Made by a program: the position numbers and the translations under genes. 64,000 nt of DNA, from positions 47,758-111,757 of the forward strand of contig MLAK01000134.1 of NCBI GenBank assembly GCA_001839685.1, read 5' to 3'. A model generated the notes under the pieces. The model was not told the origin of the DNA and did not search any database. It saw only the letters and a program-made list of their open reading frames with translations. Shown here piece by piece: positions 49,749 to 58,916 of this stretch (position 1 is the stretch's first letter; each line of letters starts with the position of its first letter). Source of the stretch: Tritrichomonas foetus (taxonomy: Eukaryota > Parabasalia > Tritrichomonadida > Tritrichomonadidae).

Positions 49749-51992
49749 ATGGTCAATAAAATGATTAGATGGATTTTCTATCGTTATCTGAAATTTATAT
49801 ATTTGATGGATTTTCTTCCACAAGAGATTCTCAATGACGCAACTCAAGTCATTGACCTCCAATCCTCTCTCCTAAATCTCACAGCTGACAATATTGATTC
49901 CGTTATTTCCAAGCTCGCCAATTCACCTTACGTAAAATCACATCTCTCAAATTTCCTTCAAAATGTTTTTGTTGCGGCAGAATATCGACCGTTTTCAGTT
50001 CACCTTCTTGTAAGACTTTGCTCAGACATAGAAAATGTCAAACCACTCCTTTTGCAATCCTTATCAAATCCGGCTATTCTTAATATCGAACAAATGTACT
50101 TTTTATCGGTGTGTCGAGACTCAGGAATAATAACGAATGATGAAGTTAACGACTGTGTTCGTGGAAAGAAAGTCAACACTGACCTATTCAAGTCCTGCTT
50201 CTTTAATAATTACAAAAAGCAACATCAAAAGAATTATGACAATAAGGACGATAGAAAAGACGATAGCTCAATTGATAGTGAACATATAGAAATGATTCCA
50301 TTGGAAGGCGAAAGTATCGAACAAGCAATCAGGAATGATTCAGTCGATGAAATTAAAGCTTGTTTTAATGAAAACGAAAACTATCAAGCAGATTATCGAA
50401 TAGTTCCTTCAATTCAATTTGGTTGTCACTTTTTGAGGAATCAGCCAACTCTTATTCAATATGCTGCTTTCTGCGGCTCAGTGAATGCATTTAAATATCT
50501 TCTTGAAATTGGAGCTAACATCGATCTGAAAGATTTAAATGGTCGAAATCTCGCAGCTTTTGCAATGGCAGGTGGCAACAAAGAAATAATTTCCATATTG
50601 AAAGACAAAAAAGTTGACTTTATGGGTTCAATGAAATTCGCTGTTCGTTTTCGAAGAAATGAATTATTTGAATTTATTGAAGATGATCCGATTCCACTTT
50701 TGCATCACTGCACAGCTTCCAACAATATTGCATTGATCTTAAAATGCTTAGAAAAGTACTCAAGTCAATCTCGATCGATCTTACAATCATGCTTAAATCA
50801 ACCTGATCAACTCAACTCAAATACACCGATTCAAGTTGCTGCTGAATTTAATGCACTTGATGCTCTCAACATCTACTTAAATTGTAATCTTGTAAACATT
50901 AATAGTAAGAACAAAGAAGGCCAAACAGCATTACATATTGCAGCATCAAAAGATTACCATGCATTTGTGAAAAATTTATTGTCACATGAAATGATTCAAC
51001 AACGATTAACAGATAGCAAAGGAAGAATGGCACTTCATGTTGCAGCAGAAAACGGACATATCGATATTGTTCGTTTGTTCCTTGAAAGTGGAGGAGTCAC
51101 TGTTAACTCGAGAACTGATTATGGAGCAACACCTCTTCACATGTCAGTATCCACAGGTAATGTTGAAATGGCCGAATATTTACTTACTGTTGATAATGTT
51201 GATGCAGAAGCAACCACTCTTACCGACGAAACTCCAATTCATTTCGCTTCTCAAAACGGCCAAACTGAAACAGTTGAACTTTTACTGAATCATGGAGTCA
51301 ATCCGAATGTCTCTGATAAAGATGGATGGACACCACTCCATTATGCTACTCAGAAAAACTATCTCGATACAATTGATGTCCTTTTAGTCTGCGAAAAAAC
51401 AAATGTTAATGCAAAGAATCGAACTGGATGGACTCCTCTTCATCTTGCGGCAAAAATGGGAAACTTAGAAATCGTAAACAAACTTTTAGCCACCAAAAAA
51501 ATTGATATTAATCAAAGTGATAATGATGGATGGGCTGCTCTTCACTTTGCTGCTAAAAATGGAGATGCTAATGTTGTTCAATCCATCCTAGAGTATGAAC
51601 AACCTTTAACTGTTTCATCAACTTCTAATAATGATGGCAATAAGAATTCTGGCGAGTTTGTGAAGGTGAATGTAAATCAGCCGGATAAGGCTGGTTGGAC
51701 GCCCCTCCATGATGCCGTTAAATATCAAAATCATGAAGTTGTTCAACTTCTCCTTAAATGTGATGATATTGATGTGAATGCACGAACATCATCACAATGG
51801 GTTCCACTTCATATCGCCTATCTTAATCATGACCAGAAAACAAAAGATATGCTTGAAGCTATGCCAAATGTAATCAAGGACGCAAAAGACAGCGAAGGAC
51901 GAACACCTGAAGATTTAGGTAGAATTCCAGTTTTTGGTAGTGAAGGAAATGAAGGTGATGCACCAACAATGGTTTATTTCAATGGATGCTGA
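49749..51992 (+). CDS. ankyrin-repeat protein
   Basis: A 747-residue protein from the first ATG, 49749. The third ATG, 49806 (MDFLPQEILND), is the more natural start, because the 19 residues before it are basic and aromatic, as translated leader would be. An N-terminal helical region of about 190 residues precedes about 12 ankyrin repeats (for example TALHIAASKDYHAFVKNLLS, MALHVAAENGHIDIVRLFLESGG, WTPLHLAAKMGNLEIVNKLLATKKIDIN). The repeats near the C-terminus are almost consensus, so this array is intact and stable. There is no catalytic domain or membrane segment. Such proteins belong to the largest trichomonad families and act as interaction scaffolds; partners are unknown. Confidence 0.85.
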   Translation: MVNKMIRWIFYRYLKFIYLMDFLPQEILNDATQVIDLQSSLLNLTADNIDSVISKLANSPYVKSHLSNFLQNVFVAAEYRPFSVHLLVRLCSDIENVKPLLLQSLSNPAILNIEQMYFLSVCRDSGIITNDEVNDCVRGKKVNTDLFKSCFFNNYKKQHQKNYDNKDDRKDDSSIDSEHIEMIPLEGESIEQAIRNDSVDEIKACFNENENYQADYRIVPSIQFGCHFLRNQPTLIQYAAFCGSVNAFKYLLEIGANIDLKDLNGRNLAAFAMAGGNKEIISILKDKKVDFMGSMKFAVRFRRNELFEFIEDDPIPLLHHCTASNNIALILKCLEKYSSQSRSILQSCLNQPDQLNSNTPIQVAAEFNALDALNIYLNCNLVNINSKNKEGQTALHIAASKDYHAFVKNLLSHEMIQQRLTDSKGRMALHVAAENGHIDIVRLFLESGGVTVNSRTDYGATPLHMSVSTGNVEMAEYLLTVDNVDAEATTLTDETPIHFASQNGQTETVELLLNHGVNPNVSDKDGWTPLHYATQKNYLDTIDVLLVCEKTNVNAKNRTGWTPLHLAAKMGNLEIVNKLLATKKIDINQSDNDGWAALHFAAKNGDANVVQSILEYEQPLTVSSTSNNDGNKNSGEFVKVNVNQPDKAGWTPLHDAVKYQNHEVVQLLLKCDDIDVNARTSSQWVPLHIAYLNHDQKTKDMLEAMPNVIKDAKDSEGRTPEDLGRIPVFGSEGNEGDAPTMVYFNGC

Positions 51993-52409
51993 AGATTCAC
52001 ACTTTCTTTATCTGTTTTCTTCATGTCTTTCACCCAAAAAAATGTACCAAAGAAGGATGAATAAAAAGAATAGATAGATTTACTTTTATAACAATCTTTA
52101 AATATTTATCATCTACATGAAGATATATTCCCTTTTATGAATTCCATTATTTATTTAAAGTCTCTTACTTTATTTAGATATTTCTTGGAGAAAAAAAAAT
52201 TTCGAAAGGTTTAATTGTTGATTTGTGGTTACATTTAATCATGGTCAAATATTTCCTGAAATTAAATTGGTCATTTTATAATAATCTTGGTCAATTTTTG
52301 AAAGAAAAATTGCCAATTGAAATTTGAATTTAGTCATAAAAAATTTGAGAAAGAACGATGGAGTTTCAAAGAATGTGACATCATCAAAAAGAATCATAAA
52401 TCATCAAAA
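51993..52409. other. spacer between ankyrin genes
   Basis: 417 bp of AT-rich DNA with no gene recognised. The in-frame TTG at 52317 upstream of the next gene has no ATG before 52410. Confidence 0.5.
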
Positions 52410-54485
52410 ATGGAAGAAATCGATGAATATGCTGCATTGGATTTTGAAATCGTGATTAATGGGCGATCATTTAAAACAAATAAAATCATGATGATGGAGA
52501 AAAGCCAATTCATTTTCGACAATTTGCTTGTGAATGAACATGTTCAACAAATTTTTGTTGAAATTGAAGAATTAAATAAATTTACAATTAAATACGGTTC
52601 AGATTATGAATATTTGAAATATTACTTTGAAAATGGTTTCGTTGATATTTCAACATTAAATAACGAACTTTTTTATCATTTTGCAACTTTTTTTGAAATT
52701 GATTCATTACTTCGCCAGATCGAAATATATAATACTAACTATGAAATTATTTCAACAAATCAAGAAATACATCTTGAAACACAAATTATTTCTTTATTAC
52801 TTAAATTGAATGAAGATAATTTTGATGAAACTTCAGAGCAAATTCTAATGATTCTTTTGACTACTTCAACTTCATCTTCATCTTCAACATCTTCTTCAAC
52901 ATCAATAATTGAACCTGAAAATTTACCAAATTCAAAAATTATTGACGATTCTTTATTATCTCGTTTCATTTATCATGCTTGTAAGATTCGACCTTTTCAA
53001 ATACCTATTTTGATAAAATTATTACAATTTCTCACACAACATTTTTCAGACATTTGCAATAAATTTATGAAATTAATAAAAAGTAATGATTTTAAGAAAG
53101 CAAATTGTTTCATCATTCGAGAATTATTTGATAGAAAAATGATTTCAAAAGAAGGAATAAAGAAGAAATTTGAATTTAATAAACTATTTCTAGCAGAAAT
53201 ATTTCCTGGCCGTTTTCGGAATGAAACTGATTTATCTCTTCATAATATAAATTCTGATCCATTATTTGAAATATTGATGAAAGATAATATCGATGAATTT
53301 CAAGAAATTTCGAAAGTTTTAGATTTTGATTTTGCAAAATCAATTAAAAACAATAAATACAATAAATTTAATATACTATCAAATTCAACAGAAATTAAGT
53401 ATTTGAATGTTTGTTGTTATTTCGATTCAGTGAAATGTTTTAAATATTTAATAAATAATCATCAAAAAATAACAGAAGAAGATTTCTTATATGCAATTTT
53501 TGGTGGATCAATTAATATTATTCATTTGATTGAAAATTATCATCATCAATTAAAGATAAAATTTATCCACCTTGAAAGATCTATTAAATTTCACAGAAAT
53601 GATATTTTTGAATGGTTATTTGAGAAATATATTGAACAAAATCATCAACTAAATAACAATTCACGAATATATCAATATAAGCAAACAATAAATCGATTAA
53701 TAAATTCATTATTAAATGAATCAATTAAGAATTATAATATAGAAATTATGATTTATTTACTATCAAAAAATTCATCTTTCAATCAAATCATTGAAGAAGC
53801 ATCAAAAACATTAAATTATCCATTATTAGAAATATCATTATATTTTAAATATAATGATTGGTTAACTGATTTTCGAAATTTAAAAATATCAAAAATTATT
53901 AAACAGATTATTCTTGATCAAAAGAATGAAATTTTTCGAAAGATAATTCGACTTCCTTATATTCGAAATCAATCAGATACATTTACAAAATTATATTTCT
54001 TTACAATTGAACAAAATAATCTTGATATCATTCGATTATTTCATGAAATAGAATATTTTAATATTAACTTCCATGAGAATGGTTCATCACCTTTGACATT
54101 ATCAATTAAGAAAAATAGATATCGAATTTTTAGTGAAATCTTAAGACATCCTCATATTAATGTGAATAATCAAGAATACGGAGATTATCCTATTTGTGTT
54201 GCTTGTGAACTAGAAAGGGAATGGCACGTGAAAGAATTATTAAAAATACCAACAATTAATGTAAATATCACAACAAATTATGGACATATACCAATTAATA
54301 TTGCAGTTAAAAAAAATAACTTGAATATCATAAAAATGTTATGTGAAAATAAACATATCAATTTCAATTTTGAAAAATACAATCCTATTCATAAAGCAAT
54401 TGAAAAAAATAATTTAGAAATCGTACAATATTTTTTATCACTTCCAGAATTTTATATTGATTTAAATAATTTAAAAGTTGAATAA
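52410..54485 (+). CDS. BTB-like/ankyrin protein, probably truncated by a frameshift
   Basis: 691 residues from the first ATG, 52410. Residues about 10-115 resemble a degenerate BTB-like fold (ALDFEIVINGRSFKTNKIMMMEKSQF, then YLKYYFENGFVDISTLNNELFYHFATFFEI). A Thr/Ser run interrupts at about 150-170. From about 290 degenerate ankyrin units appear (LNVCCYFDSVKCFKYLINNH), becoming clearer toward the end (PIHKAIEKNNLEIVQYFLSLPEF). The frame stops in the middle of an ankyrin array, and more ankyrin units follow in other frames (54497-55314), so the gene has lost its natural end. It may be a pseudogene. BTB-ankyrin combinations usually bridge partners, and in some eukaryotes recruit cullin ligases. 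Confidence 0.65.
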   Translation: MEEIDEYAALDFEIVINGRSFKTNKIMMMEKSQFIFDNLLVNEHVQQIFVEIEELNKFTIKYGSDYEYLKYYFENGFVDISTLNNELFYHFATFFEIDSLLRQIEIYNTNYEIISTNQEIHLETQIISLLLKLNEDNFDETSEQILMILLTTSTSSSSSTSSSTSIIEPENLPNSKIIDDSLLSRFIYHACKIRPFQIPILIKLLQFLTQHFSDICNKFMKLIKSNDFKKANCFIIRELFDRKMISKEGIKKKFEFNKLFLAEIFPGRFRNETDLSLHNINSDPLFEILMKDNIDEFQEISKVLDFDFAKSIKNNKYNKFNILSNSTEIKYLNVCCYFDSVKCFKYLINNHQKITEEDFLYAIFGGSINIIHLIENYHHQLKIKFIHLERSIKFHRNDIFEWLFEKYIEQNHQLNNNSRIYQYKQTINRLINSLLNESIKNYNIEIMIYLLSKNSSFNQIIEEASKTLNYPLLEISLYFKYNDWLTDFRNLKISKIIKQIILDQKNEIFRKIIRLPYIRNQSDTFTKLYFFTIEQNNLDIIRLFHEIEYFNINFHENGSSPLTLSIKKNRYRIFSEILRHPHINVNNQEYGDYPICVACELEREWHVKELLKIPTINVNITTNYGHIPINIAVKKNNLNIIKMLCENKHINFNFEKYNPIHKAIEKNNLEIVQYFLSLPEFYIDLNNLKVE

Positions 54486-54496
54486 TTATTTTATAA

Positions 54497-55314
54497 TATG
54501 TTCCAGAGGATATCCAAAATTCGACAAGTAATGATATCATCGAAATCATGATTAAACATGAAAAATTTCGATATCACGATTCCAATATTTTTGATATTCA
54601 TGAAGGAATTCTATGTCGAGCATGCTATCTAGGTAAATATAAATTATATAAAAAAATGATTAATCTTCTTGGATATGAAAGATTGAATTGTAAAAACAAA
54701 AATATAAAAAACTATCTGAGAAATATTTTCTCAGATGCATGTTATGGTGAAAATGATGATATAATCAGTGACATTCTACAAAATGCCGATATAGATGTTA
54801 ATTTTAGTTTGTATCACAATCATCCAGTATTTCAAGCATTTGATCAAAGATTATGGATTGTTCTTGAACATCCTAAAATCAACATAAATATCAAATATTG
54901 TGATGGTCAAACAATATTACATTGTGCAACATGGCGTTGCAGCCAAAGCGATCTAACACGATTGATTAAAATCCCAAATATCGATATTAATGCACAAGAT
55001 CACAAAATTACCACTTATTTTCAAGGAGATACACCTCTTCATTTAGCATGCAAGAATACGTATGAAACAGCTGTTCCTATACTGTTAGAACATCCAGATA
55101 TTGATATCTTTATTAAAAACAATACTGTTTATATTATTTAATTAATAATAAATCACCACTCCAAATTGCATGCAAAAAATACAAATATTATCAACAAAAA
55201 TGCAATGATCCACACTTTCAACACCTGCTCAAAAAGTATGGTCAAATTGTTAGGGCATTTCTTAAACATAAAGATGTTATTAAAAACGTGGATAAATTGA
55301 AAAGTTCATTTTAA
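54497..55314 (+). pseudogene. frameshifted continuation of the upstream ankyrin gene
   Basis: Two further ankyrin segments follow in successive frames. 54497-55141 (YVPEDIQNSTSNDIIEIMIKH ... TPLHLACKNTYETAVPILLEH) carries an internal ATG at 54548. 55144-55314 (NNKSPLQIACKKY ... LLKKYGQIVRAFLKHKDV) follows. Together with the upstream ORF they would form one continuous protein of about 960 residues, so at least two frame breaks have occurred. No intron signals (GTATGT ... ACTAACACACAG) explain the breaks. The 54548-55141 piece alone could give 197 residues, but a separate gene is less likely. Confidence 0.65.
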
Positions 55315-55676
55315 TCAATTCATGAACGATTCCACCAGAATTTCATAAAGAGATTCCGAAAGAAATCTCCACAGAAATCTGAAAATCAGAATATCTTGCA
55401 TCATAATTCCAGATGAACTATATTAAACACCACGAGCAAAATAGAAGCCAAGCCTCAAACATCTCCCAGAATTATGTATTGTAAACTTTTTCGCCATCAA
55501 TAAAGGGAACATATCAAAACACATCACAAGCCATGGAAACTGCTTTGTGAGAATGAAATACACAATATTGTTCATCAATCTACTCGATATTTCAAGAACG
55601 ATATGAGGCAAAGAATCTAGCAACACATTAAAGTATCATTGAACATATACTCATCAATATTGAAGGGAACAAAACA
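55315..55676 (-). pseudogene. minus-strand coding relic, unknown family
   Basis: In one frame, starting immediately beside the ankyrin relic's stop and read from the right, the minus strand encodes CFVPFNIDEYMFNDTLM. After a frame shift near 55629 it continues LLDSLPHIVLEISSRLMNN ... LLMAKKFTIHNSGRCLRLGFYFARGV. After one in-frame TAA (55423-55425) it continues ILIFRFLWRFLSESLYEILVESFMN and ends at TGA 55315-55317. GC content is above the flanks. This looks like about 120 codons of a decayed gene with one stop and one frameshift. No family is recognised. Confidence 0.4.
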
Positions 55677-56125
55677 TTTAATTCAGATCTCATTCAATTA
55701 AATTAGTTTTTCCTTGATAGTAAATTGCTTATTATATATTCCATCTCATTTAACATATATAATAGAATACATATAACTTATTTCATGATTATTCTACAAA
55801 AACATTCTTATCAAAAAGATAATTATGAATATATTGAAATAAATTTTTAACAAGTTGATATAAATTGATCCTTAGCATGCATGCATTCTATTTTTGCAAT
55901 TTGAAAAAATAAAAAACTTTTTTTTTCAAGCATTGCTGGTTAAAAGTTGAGACTGTCAAGTTAACATAGATTTTCACAAAAATTTACGTTAAAACAGAAA
56001 TATGATCTGAAATATTTTACTTACAATTTCGCCTTCACAAACGGTTTATGGCTAACACATCCAAATAACCAAGGCGAAATATTAAGGTGAAATCATCAAA
56101 TATTCAAATAAACGGCCTACAGAAT
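55677..56125. other. AT-rich spacer
   Basis: Roughly 450 bp with no coding frame or RNA gene seen. The right end provides the promoter of the BTB-like gene. Confidence 0.5.
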
Positions 56126-56131
56126 TCATTA
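56126..56131 (+). promoter_or_regulatory. TCATTA initiator of the BTB-like coiled-coil gene
   Basis: A perfect TCATTA. The predicted transcription start at A56128 gives an 8-nt leader before ATG 56136. Confidence 0.6.
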
Positions 56132-56135
56132 AAAA

Positions 56136-57701
56136 ATGGGAAGAAACTCCAACAGGCAGCTCCCTGAAGACTTCTCTCTATGGTGCAACGAGAAAAACCA
56201 CAAATTCAAAGCCGATACGTTTGCCAAGGTGTCCAAAAAATGTGCCGCCCTCGTCAAAGCAATGGATTATCAAGGGACAATCAACCACCCCGTGAGCGAA
56301 GAAACGTTTACTGCCTTTGCAAATGCATGTCAATTACGACCATTTAAAGTTACACTTACGAATGCTTTCGAATTACTCGAATTAGCTGAAGAGTGGGGAA
56401 TTCCATCTCTCGAAACTTTTGTAAACAACTACATTAAGCAGAAAGGCTTGAGAGTGATTGACGAAAATGATTATTTAGGATCCCTCATCACAAAATATTC
56501 TTTACCGGAAGGTCAGGACTACAGTCAAGAAATAGCTGGAATCGCGCGAACGTTTAACGAGTATTTGCGAGACGAGAGACTGTCTCAGGTTCACCCTGAG
56601 CACCTCTTCAAAATTTTGATGCAAGCAGAGCACAGAAAAATCAATCAAAATTTATTGATTGATTTTGTCATGAAACTTTTTGAGAAGGAGCCTGAAAAAG
56701 CTGTTCCACTTTGTTTGAGAATCGATTTCGATCGTTTAACCAATGAACAAGTAGAATCGATTTTCCAGACAAGAGAGATCCATGAACAAGCCATGGGCTA
56801 TTTCATTGCCGAAGCAATGAGTTTAGTACGAGATAAACAACAAGAAGACCTCGCCAAAACCGAACAGAATTATATTAAGGAAATCCAAGAAATCAGAGAA
56901 TACATAGTCAAACACCGCGCTGTTGCTCTTGCAAAGGTTCACGATGAATTTGAAGCCGAAGTCGCCAAGTTAAATGAAGTAATTGAAAAACAACAAAATA
57001 TAATCGACGATTTAACAGAAATCCGAAATAATCAGCGTGATGAATTCGATCAAATACAGAATAACTTTATCGATACGACGAAAAAGTTCGAGCGCGAAAT
57101 AGAACGAATTACAGAAATCACAGATCGACGAATGGCCAACGACGAAGAAAGAAGGGCCAAAATCAGAGCGATTATTGACGAAAATATCCAGCCAGTCACG
57201 GAAATGCTCGAAGATCGACTCGCCGAAATATCAGGTAATGATAAGCATCGCCGAAATTTGATGGAGAAAGGTGCTCGTGAAAGGCGCGACATGTTTCTTC
57301 AATTCCACGACGACCAAAGGGCAGCTTTGAATCGAATCACAAACGAGATATCTCATATCCATGAACAGATTAACGAGACGAGGGCCACAATGGCAGCCAA
57401 AATCATATCCGACCAATTAAGACCTGATGGCTTCCTCAGAAATATTGAAAGGAGGTTCCTCTCAATCGTCAAAAACGATAACGAAAATTTGTGGGACCTC
57501 GACTGTGAAAAAGTGAAAAATGCAGACGCCTTACTGAAGAAGCTCGAATCAAGTGTGTCTCAATCATGCCCGATAAAGGTTCATCTAGCTTTAAAGCAGT
57601 CAACAGATGCCATTCAAAGATTGGCTGATCTTTTCACAGGAAACAGTCAAAACAAAACAGTAATGCAGTCAAACGAACAACAACAGATTAACCCCCAGTA
57701 A
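56136..57701 (+). CDS. BTB-like domain protein with long coiled coil
   Basis: A 521-residue protein starting at ATG 56136 behind a TCATTA initiator. Residues about 10-105 form a BTB/POZ-like domain (DFSLWCNEKNHKFKADTFAKVSKKCAALV ... VTLTNAFELLELAEEWGIPSLETFVNNYI). Residues 110-220 look like the helical BACK-type region that often follows (EHLFKILMQAEHRKINQNLLIDFVMKLF). Heptad-rich coiled coil runs from about 230 to 420, rich in Glu, Arg and Ile. The C-terminus has another helical segment and a Gln/Asn tail. It probably oligomerises and serves as a scaffold or adaptor. Codon use is more GC-rich than in the adjacent ankyrin genes, suggesting stronger expression or a different age. Confidence 0.78.
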   Translation: MGRNSNRQLPEDFSLWCNEKNHKFKADTFAKVSKKCAALVKAMDYQGTINHPVSEETFTAFANACQLRPFKVTLTNAFELLELAEEWGIPSLETFVNNYIKQKGLRVIDENDYLGSLITKYSLPEGQDYSQEIAGIARTFNEYLRDERLSQVHPEHLFKILMQAEHRKINQNLLIDFVMKLFEKEPEKAVPLCLRIDFDRLTNEQVESIFQTREIHEQAMGYFIAEAMSLVRDKQQEDLAKTEQNYIKEIQEIREYIVKHRAVALAKVHDEFEAEVAKLNEVIEKQQNIIDDLTEIRNNQRDEFDQIQNNFIDTTKKFEREIERITEITDRRMANDEERRAKIRAIIDENIQPVTEMLEDRLAEISGNDKHRRNLMEKGARERRDMFLQFHDDQRAALNRITNEISHIHEQINETRATMAAKIISDQLRPDGFLRNIERRFLSIVKNDNENLWDLDCEKVKNADALLKKLESSVSQSCPIKVHLALKQSTDAIQRLADLFTGNSQNKTVMQSNEQQQINPQ

Positions 57702-58296
57702 AGTTAAGTGAATTTGAATGAATATTTGGTCGCAATTGTTGATGTAATGAAGAAACAGAATTTTAGATAATAAAAGTTTAAGTGAATTAACTATGAACTA
57801 TTGATTTTCGTTTATAAACTATTTATACCTCTGCTGTATCTCTGTATTGCAGTATTTCAAATTCACACGAATAATTCACCAACCTTTGGTAATCTTTTTC
57901 AAGTATAGTTGCATTACAGAAGTATCAACTCATGGATTCTTTAGTCCATTTCAATTTCATATCCATTTCTTTTTGACAACAAAATTTTTGATCAATTTTT
58001 GGGAATTTTTTAACGAAATATTCCGTTTATGATGGAAATGTGGTGAGGAAAAAACAGTTTTAATTACTGTTCCTAGTTTATTATTTTCCAGTGAAGTTTC
58101 ACAGACAAAATGATTTTGGATCGAAAACTTTATGCGGATAAATGAAAAAGATTAAAGTAAATCAACAATCAAGTGATTTTGGGATCTCAGCTCTTTTTTG
58201 CACTACTATTCATTCAAAAAATAATCATAAAAAAAATATAAAAGGATAAATGTGAGTTGTTGAATTTGCTGATATAAAGAACGTTTACTCAAACCT
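57702..58296. other. spacer between convergent genes
   Basis: About 595 bp between the BTB-like gene and the eS30 3' end. A small hairpin (AACAGT ... ACTGTT) occurs at about 58055-58075. No gene or RNA was recognised. Confidence 0.5.
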
Positions 58297-58485
58297 TTAT
58301 TGTGATTGTGAGTTTGGTCCGACCTTGCGTTTGGCGTCTGGGTTGACGGCGAGGAATCTCTTGTTGTATAACTTCCTTATTCTAGCACGTCCGCGGACTG
58401 GCTTTGGCTTTTCCATCTTTTCAACCTTTGGTGTGTTGCTGCGGACTTTACCGGCTTGGGCGAGGGATCCGTGAACTTTACCCAT
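58297..58485 (-). CDS. RPS30: 40S ribosomal protein eS30
   Basis: A complete 62-residue protein. [21 protein letters not shown], the [13 protein letters not shown] block and the basic C-terminus ending near GPNSQ match eS30 (the ribosomal half of FAU). It binds 18S rRNA near the decoding centre of the small subunit. There is no N-terminal ubiquitin-like fusion, unlike animals; most protists also encode the unfused form. It starts at ATG 58485. Codon use is clearly less AT-rich than in the neighbours (CGT, GCC, CCG), as expected for a highly expressed gene. Confidence 0.95.
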   Translation of the reverse strand: MGKVHGSLAQAGKVRSNTPKVEKMEKPKPVRGRARIRKLYNKRFLAVNPDAKRKVGPNSQSQ

Positions 58486-58916
58486 TCTTTTTTAAAAGGT
58501 TGGACCAGATTAAATTGAATACTTTATTTCTCATTTTCTTTCATTTTTAACGATATCTTACTTTTTGTGTAAAAAAAAATTTAACGAAACGTCGCCAATC
58601 TTCGAATCATCATCTCCTATTTTTAGACAATTTATTTAATTTAATCTACCAAAATAACTATAAATAAGCAAATTTTTAATGAAAAAAATCTATATAAACC
58701 AAGATAAAAGGGAAAGAATTTAGAATAAGTTGAATAACTTTTTCATCATATATTTAGCCACTTAGTACGACCATATAATTTAAGAAATTATAAATTATAA
58801 CCATATTATTTTCATGTTTTTGAAAAAACAATTTGACCTTTCATAGCCAAAGATATTCGCACATATATTGACCTATCTTAAAGAATTGAAAAATATCCGT
58901 TTGATTTTTAAATGGA
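58486..58916. promoter_or_regulatory. divergent spacer between eS30 and the CCDC180-like gene
   Basis: 431 bp with both promoters. Upstream of eS30, the minus strand has CCAACCTTTTAAAA close to the ATG. On the plus side an out-of-frame ATG GAA TGA (58912-58920) overlaps the start codon at 58917. No TCATTA initiator is adjacent to either gene. Confidence 0.4.

Noticed and set aside
54486..54547. Intron joining the BTB-like/ankyrin fragments
   Set aside because: No GTATGT donor or ACTAACACACAG acceptor as used in trichomonads is present; frame breaks fit better.
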